Virus record (IMG/VR): IMGVR_UViG_3300010396_001260 | Span: 1-44,011 of that record | Length of the DNA stretch: 44,011 nt | From: a virus | Direction: 5' to 3' (one strand) | Shown here: positions 8,655 to 14,809 of the stretch, piece after piece | Position numbering within the stretch: the stretch's first letter is position 1 | Layout: every line of letters starts with the position of its first letter | Translations under genes and position numbers: made by a program | Notes under the pieces: model-generated | The model's input: the letters and a program-made list of their open reading frames with translations, nothing else | The model's database searches: none | Told to the model about the DNA's origin: nothing

Positions 8655-8859
8655 TTCTAATTTCCTTCCTCTCGTGATAACGTTTAAGAATTGTTTCTTT
8701 ATTTTTTTGGTACCGTCCAATTTTTACAAATGCTAATTTGTCTTTATTGGCTTCATTGTATTCTTTGGCCTTGAGTCTTAATTTTTCTCGATTCCGCTCA
8801 CGATAGCGTTTTTGGTATATTCGCTGTCGAGCCAATTTCTCTTTTTCACTGTCCTCCAC
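8644..8859 (-). CDS. Highly basic Arg/Lys/Tyr-rich small protein
   Basis: A 71-residue protein with a repetitive basic helix pattern (YQKRYRERNREKLR at about 15-28, then further KEY, RYQKNKE and RYHERKE units). Similar 'KRYRERNREKLR' patterns occur at the N-terminus of phage HNH-type and other nucleic-acid-binding proteins, but no HNH motif is present. It probably binds DNA or RNA through its positive charge. It overlaps both neighbours by a few bases within the early operon. Confidence 0.65.
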   Translation of the reverse strand: MEDSEKEKLARQRIYQKRYRERNREKLRLKAKEYNEANKDKLAFVKIGRYQKNKETILKRYHERKEIRNDK

Positions 8860-9055
8860 GACCTACCTCCTTTATTTTCTGAAGAACGGAATGGACTAAA
8901 ACCATTGTTGTTATAAAAAAAGTTACCATAATCTCTTCAATGGTGCTGACAAGAAGTCTTACCATAAACCAAATGAATGAAATTTTGATAATCACTACCG
9001 TAATACTATCCGTGAGGAGGTCGCTTAAAAAATCTTGCAAGGTGACGACAGCCAT
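8846..9055 (-). CDS. Small membrane protein, first gene of the early operon
   Basis: A 69-residue protein with two hydrophobic segments (roughly residues 18-37 and 42-60) and a short basic tail ending GRGGQ. The reading frame begins at 9100, but that codon coincides with the predicted transcription start. The ATG at 9055 has an AGGA site 8 bases upstream, so I chose it. It is the first gene behind the leftward promoter at 9107-9134. No family recognised. Confidence 0.6.
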   Translation of the reverse strand: MAVVTLQDFLSDLLTDSITVVIIKISFIWFMVRLLVSTIEEIMVTFFITTMVLVHSVLQKIKEVGRGGQ

Positions 9056-9106
9056 TTCGTTATTCCTTTTATCCATACTCCACACGATGTGTGTGTCCAT
9101 ATAATT

Positions 9107-9134
9107 AATATAAATGAATTAAATTTTTTGTCAA
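9107..9134 (-). promoter_or_regulatory. Main leftward early promoter
   Basis: On the minus strand TTGACA (9134-9129), a 16-base spacer, TATATT (9112-9107), with a predicted start near 9100. The element matches the promoter at 9686-9713 at 32 of 34 positions including the bases upstream of the -35 box. It drives the block of small genes and, by read-through, the replication genes. Confidence 0.75.
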
Positions 9135-9571
9135 GCGATTTTTTAAATTGTTTTTTGAATAGCGACTTATTGACGTTTTATGCACACAATTTAAGCTGTT
9201 ACAGAATTTTGTTACAGTGTTACAGTTGTTACGAGGGAGTTGTAGCAGTGTAACAAACTGTAACGTAACTTTGATACACCAAGGGAGAGTAAGATAACTT
9301 GCTGTTTTGTTACAGTGTTACAGTTCTCTTTACTTATTTACTAAGTTGATTAAATTTTAGAGGAGAGGATAACACCGTAACCGAGGAGGAACTGCATTAC
9401 AGTAGTGTATAAGTTATGGTAATAGAAAAATAAAAAACACGAATACATGAGAGGAGGAAAAAAACCGTAACAGGCGTAACACTGTAACATCAATTCGATT
9501 TATTCACGTGAGAGTTGAACATATTTGTGTTACAGTTTTGTGTTACAGTTTGTTTTCGGTGTAACAGGATT

Positions 9572-9589
9572 TGTTACAGTACTGTAACA
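9572..9589. repeat. Perfect 18-bp palindrome in the repeat array
   Basis: TGTTACAGTACTGTAACA equals its own reverse complement. It joins two GTTACAG units head to head around GTAC and is probably the strongest site for the dimeric protein that reads the array. Confidence 0.8.
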
Positions 9590-9597
9590 CGTAACAG

Positions 9598-9624
9598 AAA
9601 AGGCCCAGATTGGAGTCTCTGGGC
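9598..9624 (-). terminator. Leftward hairpin with short U-run
   Basis: GCCCAGA (9603-9609) pairs with TCTGGGC (9618-9624) around an 8-base loop. Read leftward, the stem is followed by CTTTTCTG. It stands about 55-80 bases after the start of the promoter at 9686-9713, between that promoter and the repeat array. Confidence 0.5.
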
Positions 9625-9685
9625 GAATGTGGTAGGTTAGATTGTAGATACTGAGGTGAGTTCTCAAAGGTGGGCTCATATAATT

Positions 9686-9713
9686 AATATAAACGATTTA
9701 AATTTTTTGTCAA
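9686..9713 (-). promoter_or_regulatory. Second leftward promoter of the same type
   Basis: TTGACA (9713-9708), 16-base spacer, TATATT (9691-9686) on the minus strand, predicted start near 9679. With the rightward promoter it forms a perfect 30-bp inverted repeat (9684-9713 and 9732-9761) separated by 18 bases. No protein gene lies directly downstream; the transcript enters a hairpin and then the repeat array. Confidence 0.7.
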
Positions 9714-9731
9714 GCGAGTAGAGCCACTTTA

Positions 9732-9759
9732 TTGACAAAAAATTTAAATCGTTTATATT
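9732..9759 (+). promoter_or_regulatory. Rightward promoter facing the packaging/late genes
   Basis: TTGACA (9732-9737), 16-base spacer, TATATT (9754-9759), predicted start near 9766. It is the exact mirror of the leftward promoter at 9686-9713, so RNA polymerase or a shared regulator should see both alike. It is the only clear promoter found upstream of the terminase genes. Confidence 0.7.
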
Positions 9760-9762
9760 AAT

Positions 9763-9826
9763 ATAGGGCCCCGTATAGAAATTGCTAAACCGAGAAGCTT
9801 ACAATTGATTAACATCGGGCCCCTAT
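9763..9826 (+). other. 5' leader inverted repeat with GGGCCC arms
   Basis: ATAGGGCCCCG (9763-9773) and CGGGCCCCTAT (9816-9826) are complementary except for one central pair, and are followed by TATTTTTC. The left arm covers the predicted transcription start. The arms could form a long-loop hairpin at the very 5' end of the rightward transcript and possibly act as an attenuator. Confidence 0.45.
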
Positions 9827-9835
9827 TATTTTTCA

Positions 9836-9908
9836 TGGCGATAGTAACTCAAATACTTAGAGTCCCTTTAGCCGGGAGAGTTGTGGGTGGAAATCCCACC
9901 TATCGCCA
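9836..9908 (+). ncRNA. tRNA-like cloverleaf in the leader of the terminase operon
   Basis: A 73-base element can fold as a cloverleaf: 9-bp acceptor-like stem (9836-9844 with 9900-9908, perfect), two bases, D-like stem ACTC/GAGT (9847-9850, 9860-9863), anticodon-like stem CCC/GGG (9864-9866, 9874-9876) with a 7-base loop TTTAGCC, a 6-base variable region, and a T-like arm GTGGG-TGGAAAT-CCCAC (9883-9899) directly abutting the acceptor strand. The TTC of a normal T-loop, GG in the D-loop, a 5-bp anticodon stem and a purine at position 37 are missing. It may be a decayed tRNA, a tRNA mimic or a leader structure. The sense strand fits better than the reverse. Confidence 0.4.
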
Positions 9909-9929
9909 CCCATATTCTGTGAGATATCA

Positions 9930-10397
9930 ATGGTCTCCTCTAAAAAAGCAGCACCTGCCAAGCGGGGGGCAAAAAGAATAGTAGTTGATAAAAAGATGCT
10001 TAGTCGAGTTTTTGAGATGGCTTCTAATCTATTAACTGATAAACAAATATTCGAAAGCCTTGGTATTTCTTGTGATACTTTCTATGAATTAAAGAAAAAC
10101 AATTCCGAATTTTCTGAAGCGCTCACTTTAGGTCGTGAAAAGACGCGAGATGAGCTAACAAATGCAGCAATAAAGAACGCAAAAATGGAACCAAGTTTAA
10201 TGATGTTCATGATGCGAACTAAATTCGATTACATGTACGTTGATAAACGTAAAGAACTTGAGCTAAAACAAAAAGAATTGGAACTCAAAACTAAAAGCTT
10301 TCTTACTGGAATGGCAAAAGAATTCAATCTTACATATGAGCAGCTTGATGAATTCGCTAATAAATATTTCAATGGTAATAAATCGGAAGAGAAGTAA
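9930..10397 (+). CDS. Terminase small subunit
   Basis: A 155-residue DNA-recognition subunit of the packaging motor. A basic N-terminus (KKAAPAKRGAKR) is followed by a helix-turn-helix (about 35-62: LTDKQIFESLGISCDTFYELKK) and a Glu/Lys-rich coiled coil near 105-125 (repeated KELELKQ units) that would drive ring assembly. Length and order fit phage small terminases. Its stop overlaps the start of the large subunit by one base, so the two are translated together. The leader contains a promoter at 9732-9759 and a tRNA-like fold. Confidence 0.85.
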   Translation: MVSSKKAAPAKRGAKRIVVDKKMLSRVFEMASNLLTDKQIFESLGISCDTFYELKKNNSEFSEALTLGREKTRDELTNAAIKNAKMEPSLMMFMMRTKFDYMYVDKRKELELKQKELELKTKSFLTGMAKEFNLTYEQLDEFANKYFNGNKSEEK

Positions 10398-11839
10398 TGC
10401 TCCCAGAGCTGCAACACCTTCTTAATATTCAAAAAATAAACGATGACCCCACATATATTCCTGAAGATATAGATATCCATGAAGATAGAAAAATTGATGT
10501 ACTTTCCCTTGCGCAAGAAGGACCTCAGTACACGTTTTTGAATACTCAAGCAGAAATTGCATTTTATGGCGGGGCTGCGGGTGGTGGCAAATCTTACGCT
10601 TTATTGTTGGAACACTTGAAAAACTTTCACAATTCAAAATTTCGATCTGTTATTTTTAGGCGGAATTCGACTCAAGTTCGTAACCCTGGTGGATTGTGGC
10701 ATGAATCAATGGCAATATATAAACAGTACAAAGGTCATCCACGTGAAGCGTTTTTGGAGTGGAGATTTCCCACTGGTTCAACAGTTAAATTTGCACATTT
10801 GGAGCATGAGAAATCAATTTATGATTGGCAAGGTGCGCAAATTCCATTCATCGGATTTGATGAATTAACACATTTTACTGAGACTCAATTCACATATATG
10901 CTCTCGCGTAACCGCTCAACGAGTGGTGTGCGGCCATACATTAGAGCAACATGCAATCCGGATGTAACATCGTGGGTCCGTGATTGGGTTGCGTGGTACA
11001 TCGACGGAGAAGGTTTTGCCATCCCTGAGCGTTCAGGCGTTTTGCGGTATTTTGTGCGTGCAAATAGTGAATTGCACTGGGCAGATAGTCCGCAGGAATT
11101 AGTTGACCGATTTGGCAAAGATGTTCTTCCAAAATCATTCACGTTTATCTCCGCTAAAATCACAGATAACAAAATACTGATGGAAAAAGATCCGCAATAT
11201 GTTTCAAATCTTCACGCTCTTACGAAAGTTGACCGTGAACGATTATTGCATGCAAATTGGAATGTAAAAGTTACAGCAGGAAGCTATTTCCAGGAATCTT
11301 GGTTTGAAGTAGTTGATGCAATTCCCCACGGCTGGAGTGCATGTGTGCGATATTGGGATAGAGCTGCAACAAAGCCAAACGAAGAGAATCGAGATCCAGA
11401 TTGGACGCGAGGACTTAAACTTTACAAATACCCAAATGGGACATTTTTAGTAGCTGATTTAAAATCATGTCAAGATACACCGCTTGGAGTAGAACGACTT
11501 GTTAAAAATACAGCTTCTCAGGATGGATTTGAGACTTTGATTTATGGAGAAGAAGAGCCTGGGGGTTCTGGAAAATCCGATATTGATGCGTTTATTCGTA
11601 TGCTTGCTGGCTATGCTGTACATAAATCACGTCCAACAAAAGACAAAGAAACGCGAGCGAAACCGGTTTCTGCTCAAAGTGAAGCCGGTAATATAAAAGT
11701 GTTGCGGGGAAATTGGAATAAAGCTTTTTTTGAAGAACTCGAAAGTTTTCCCTTTGGTGAACATGATGACATTGTTGATGCTTTTTCGGGTGCTTTTAAT
11801 GTACTATTTGAGGGATTATCAATTTTAGATTCGTTATGA
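10397..11839 (+). CDS. Terminase large subunit (ATPase plus nuclease)
   Basis: The 480-residue packaging motor. The ATPase has Walker A GGAAGGGKS (58-66) and Walker B IGFDE (152-156), followed by a CNP coupling motif near 186. The RNase H-like nuclease starts with the WDRAAT strand (first catalytic Asp, about 321) and ends with HDDIVDAF (456-463) carrying the last acidic residues. All key residues are present. It hydrolyses ATP to pump DNA into the prohead and cuts the concatemer. Its end overlaps the portal gene by 4 bases. Confidence 0.95.
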   Translation: MLPELQHLLNIQKINDDPTYIPEDIDIHEDRKIDVLSLAQEGPQYTFLNTQAEIAFYGGAAGGGKSYALLLEHLKNFHNSKFRSVIFRRNSTQVRNPGGLWHESMAIYKQYKGHPREAFLEWRFPTGSTVKFAHLEHEKSIYDWQGAQIPFIGFDELTHFTETQFTYMLSRNRSTSGVRPYIRATCNPDVTSWVRDWVAWYIDGEGFAIPERSGVLRYFVRANSELHWADSPQELVDRFGKDVLPKSFTFISAKITDNKILMEKDPQYVSNLHALTKVDRERLLHANWNVKVTAGSYFQESWFEVVDAIPHGWSACVRYWDRAATKPNEENRDPDWTRGLKLYKYPNGTFLVADLKSCQDTPLGVERLVKNTASQDGFETLIYGEEEPGGSGKSDIDAFIRMLAGYAVHKSRPTKDKETRAKPVSAQSEAGNIKVLRGNWNKAFFEELESFPFGEHDDIVDAFSGAFNVLFEGLSILDSL

Positions 11840-13242
11840 GGTTTCATGTGCCAAGAAAAAAATCAATAACTAAAAATGAATTAGTGAGCGCCACAACAAA
11901 AAACGGACTTGGCGAAGCTGTTGGCTTTCAAAGTTGGGGCTATAATGGTTTACCCAATGGAGTTCAATTAAGCCAAGTCAATACTCTTTTTAATAACAAT
12001 AGATGGTATTTAGTCTCAAACATGAGGCAATTATTATCTGAGTTATATGTTGAACATGGGCTTATTCAAGCGATTGTAAACACTCCGGTTGATGATGGCT
12101 TGCGAGGTGGAATTGAGATTTCATCGAAACAACTTGATGAAAAAGAAGTTCAACATCTTCAAACAACAATCAAACGTCAAAAAGACTTGATCACAGTTGG
12201 GCGAGGAAGCAAATGGAACCGACTATTTGGCGGAGGTGGGGTAATAATTCTCACCAACCAAGACCCCATGACACCTCTCGATGTGGAGGCGATAACAGAA
12301 GATTCGCCTCTTGAATTTCGCGCAGTAGATTTATGGGAATTGTTTTGGGACAGACAAGGCGCAAATGGGTATAATCCCGCCATTCAATCAGAAGTTTTTG
12401 AATACTATAGCTATTATGGAACGAAATTACACAAATCTCGCGTATTAAAGATGGAAGGCTTGATTGCTCCTTCATTTATTCGCCCTCGCCTTCGTGGTTG
12501 GGGCTTTAGCGTTGTTGAGCATCTTGTTCGCAGTATTAATCAATATTTAAAAGCAAATAACCTCTCTTTTGAAGTACTTGATGAATTTAAAGTTGACACT
12601 TATAAAATAAAAAATCTTGCATCTATTCTACAATCTGCTGTAGGACAACAAAAAGTTACTGAAAGATTGCGTATTGCTAATTATCAAAAAAATTATCAAA
12701 AAGCATTGATAATGGATAGTGAGGATGATTTCATTCAGAAACAACTTTCCTTTGCGGGAATGGCAGATGTTATGAAAGAAATCCGCATTCAAATTGCTTC
12801 TGATATGCGAATGCCATTGACTAAATTATTTGGTTTATCTGCCACTGGTTTTAATAGTGGTGAAGATGATATCGAAAATTATAACGCAATGGTTGAGAGT
12901 GAAGTTAGGGATAAAATAGAGTTTGATATTCTTCGAGTAGTTGAATTAAGATGCCAACAATTATTTGGTTATATTCCTGATGACTTAGCTATCGAATTTA
13001 AACCTTTAAGAGTTCTTAGTAGTGTTGAAGAAGAACAAGTTAAAACCTCTAAATTTACTCGTGTGTTTCAAGCATCTCAACAAGGGTTAATTACTACAGA
13101 AGAATTCAGAGATGCTTGTAATAGAGATAATTTGCTTGGGATTCAGCTTGAGAATACTGGATTAATTCTTAAAGAATTAGAATCAATGGCAGAAGATAAG
13201 GAAGAAAGTGATAAACCTGATAATAAGAAAAAGGAGGAATGA
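11836..13242 (+). CDS. Portal protein, DUF1073 family
   Basis: A 468-residue portal at the head vertex through which DNA passes. The early motif LVSNMRQLLSELYVEHGLIQ, the DDGLRGG turn, the Gly-rich RLFGGGGVII strand and the later RMPLTKLFGLSATGFNSGE loop are characteristic of DUF1073 portals. The tail (last ~25 residues) is highly charged (Glu/Lys/Asp), which may interact with neighbouring head proteins. Stop and next potential start overlap. The position right after the large terminase is standard. Confidence 0.9.
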   Translation: MRFHVPRKKSITKNELVSATTKNGLGEAVGFQSWGYNGLPNGVQLSQVNTLFNNNRWYLVSNMRQLLSELYVEHGLIQAIVNTPVDDGLRGGIEISSKQLDEKEVQHLQTTIKRQKDLITVGRGSKWNRLFGGGGVIILTNQDPMTPLDVEAITEDSPLEFRAVDLWELFWDRQGANGYNPAIQSEVFEYYSYYGTKLHKSRVLKMEGLIAPSFIRPRLRGWGFSVVEHLVRSINQYLKANNLSFEVLDEFKVDTYKIKNLASILQSAVGQQKVTERLRIANYQKNYQKALIMDSEDDFIQKQLSFAGMADVMKEIRIQIASDMRMPLTKLFGLSATGFNSGEDDIENYNAMVESEVRDKIEFDILRVVELRCQQLFGYIPDDLAIEFKPLRVLSSVEEEQVKTSKFTRVFQASQQGLITTEEFRDACNRDNLLGIQLENTGLILKELESMAEDKEESDKPDNKKKEE

Positions 13243-13244
13243 GT

Positions 13245-13517
13245 ATGTTAAATTGGTCTCCTGGAATGACTCTTGAAGATGTAGAAATACTTGCTATTAA
13301 AAAAGCAATTCAATTTTATAGAAGTGAAGAAAAAGCAGCTACCTCTTTGAAAATAACTTTGAAAGTACTGAAAAGTAAATTAGAAAAATCTTATTTAGAT
13401 GAACTTAAAGCCAAAGAATTGAGAGAAGAGGAAGAAGCAAAGCAAAGAGATTTTGTATTACGTTCTCGTGGTTTACCAACAGGAAGTCAAATAAGTGGAA
13501 CGAATCGTACGGCTTAA
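13245..13517 (+). CDS. Small protein with Fis-type helix-turn-helix
   Basis: A 90-residue protein. Residues about 8-50 read like the Fis/HTH_8 domain found at the end of NtrC-type regulators: a TLEDVE entry, an AIKKAI helix, then AATSLKI and TLKVLKSKLEK as the two helices of the HTH. The tail is Glu/Arg-rich. I place the start at 13245, not 13239, because AGGAGG (13232-13237) lies 7 bases before 13245. It sits between portal and minor head genes, so it could be a late regulator or a DNA-binding head component. Confidence 0.65.
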   Translation: MLNWSPGMTLEDVEILAIKKAIQFYRSEEKAATSLKITLKVLKSKLEKSYLDELKAKELREEEEAKQRDFVLRSRGLPTGSQISGTNRTA

Positions 13518-14502
13518 ACCAATTATAGAAGATAAAAACGATTATTACCCAATTGAAGTAAAAATACTTGAGTTATTTAAGAAGGATTTTTTTTATCAAT
13601 TATTTACACTTTTAGGCACCGATAAAAAAATAATTAATTCTAGTGATGATGTGATTCATCGTGCTTTATTATCTGGCCGAATTACTTATTCAGATGGAGT
13701 TTTTGCAGGCAAGTTTTCTTCTCTTATTTCAAAAAAATTACGAGAGATTGGAGCACAGTGGGATGAGAAAACCTCTACGTTTAAAATTAAATTAGAAGAT
13801 CTCCCTCTTCCCATTCGCAGTAGTATTTCTTTATCAAAAACACAATTTGATGAACTTCTTTTGAAATTGAGTAAAAGACTCGTTGATTTTAATGTAGATG
13901 ACTTTGTGGATAAATTAAATATCGCTAAATATTTTGATAAAGTTTTATTTAAAACAGAAGAGAAATTTGAGGATAGTGTTAAAAATATTACAATAGTACC
14001 TAAGTTGTCTAAACTTGAAAGAGAGAAAATAGCGACTGATTGGCAAACTAATATGAAGCTAGATATAAAAAAATTCACCGAAGAACAAATACTTGATTTA
14101 CGTAAAATAGTTTATGACAATGTTTTTGTACATGGGAACAGAAAAGAAGCTTTAGTAACTGAGATAAAAGCTCGTTATGGAGTTACTGAAAATAAAGCTA
14201 AATTCTGGGCACGCCAAGAAACAAATCTTCTAATGGCAAAATATAAAGAAACAAAATACGTTGAGGCAGGAGTACCAGAATATGAGTGGGGATGTGTGCA
14301 CATGCCGCATCAACTCACGCCTACAGCTATTTACAAACCTGGAGAGGTGCGCTATTCTCACGGTATATTACAAGGCAAAATCTTTTCGTGGAAAGACCCT
14401 CCCGTGACTACACCCCCCGGCCAAGTTCAACGGCGAAACAATCCTGGACAAGACTACAATTGTCGTTGTTTTGCAATCCCTATCGTGAGGTTTAAGAAAT
14501 GA
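13495..14502 (+). CDS. Minor head / head morphogenesis protein (Mu gpF / SPP1 gp7-like)
   Basis: A 335-residue protein whose last third carries the family hallmark: an ARQETN helix near 239, a long loop with HMPHQLTP, and a terminal QDYNCRC motif. The N-terminal half is poorly conserved and helical. The start is GTG at 13495, inside the end of the previous gene (23-base overlap), with AGGAAG 8 bases upstream. Such proteins bind portal or capsid inside the procapsid and may be injected. The order portal then gpF-like matches Mu-like and related phages. Confidence 0.8.
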   Translation: MERIVRLKPIIEDKNDYYPIEVKILELFKKDFFYQLFTLLGTDKKIINSSDDVIHRALLSGRITYSDGVFAGKFSSLISKKLREIGAQWDEKTSTFKIKLEDLPLPIRSSISLSKTQFDELLLKLSKRLVDFNVDDFVDKLNIAKYFDKVLFKTEEKFEDSVKNITIVPKLSKLEREKIATDWQTNMKLDIKKFTEEQILDLRKIVYDNVFVHGNRKEALVTEIKARYGVTENKAKFWARQETNLLMAKYKETKYVEAGVPEYEWGCVHMPHQLTPTAIYKPGEVRYSHGILQGKIFSWKDPPVTTPPGQVQRRNNPGQDYNCRCFAIPIVRFKK

Positions 14503-14807
14503 CGGCTACTGTTTTTACATTAAATTATGCCAATACTCCGGTCACAACGAGCGCTTACACGACAATTGTAGTAGAAACCCCGATTGCTGCAAATGCTATT
14601 CAAATCATAGACACGTCAGGTCAATTATTAAAAATTGCAAAAGGAAACCCAGGTTTTGAAGTTGATCTTTTTGGTACGCCACTCGGTGGTAGTATCGTCA
14701 TTCCGTATTATCTCTTAAAAGGAGAGCGTCTTTCAGTTAAATCTTTAACTGCGACGGCGTCCACTGGCTTCCTTTTTGTTGCATTATTGAAAAACAATAT
14801 AGGTTAA
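14499..14807 (+). CDS. Small beta-rich structural protein
   Basis: A 102-residue protein of alternating hydrophobic strands and Gly/Thr/Ser turns (AANAIQIIDTSGQLLKIAKG near 28-47, then SIVIPYYLLKGERLSVKSL). Similar small proteins occur between gpF-like and protease genes in other phages. The pattern suits a head decoration or fibre-like protein, but the family is not certain. It starts by an ATGA overlap with the previous stop. Confidence 0.65.
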   Translation: MTATVFTLNYANTPVTTSAYTTIVVETPIAANAIQIIDTSGQLLKIAKGNPGFEVDLFGTPLGGSIVIPYYLLKGERLSVKSLTATASTGFLFVALLKNNIG

Positions 14808-14809
14808 AC

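Larger units (their letters stand above)
9135..9680. other. Candidate replication origin: GTTACAG repeat array with DnaA-box matches
   Basis: No protein gene fits here. At least eleven exact copies of GTTACAG (either strand) lie between 9198 and 9588: 9198, 9211, 9219, 9258, 9309, 9317, 9482, 9529, 9542, 9573 and 9582, plus GTAACAG/GTAACG variants at 9467, 9561 and 9591. A 7-base word is expected about 0.05 times in this space. A longer unit with two tandem copies is repeated at 9207-9227 and 9305-9325. A perfect DnaA box TTATGCACA lies at 9178-9186 and a one-mismatch box TTATTCACG at 9500-9508. Flanks are very AT-rich. The position between diverging early and late blocks suits an iteron-type origin. 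The binding protein is unknown. Confidence 0.65.

Noticed and set aside
9198-9597. CRISPR array
   Set aside because: Repeats are 7-9 bases in both orientations with irregular spacing, and no cas genes are present; this fits binding sites.
9836-9908. Functional tRNA-Leu (TAG in the loop)
   Set aside because: No TTC in the T-loop, short anticodon stem, pyrimidine at position 37 and no long variable arm; kept only as tRNA-like.
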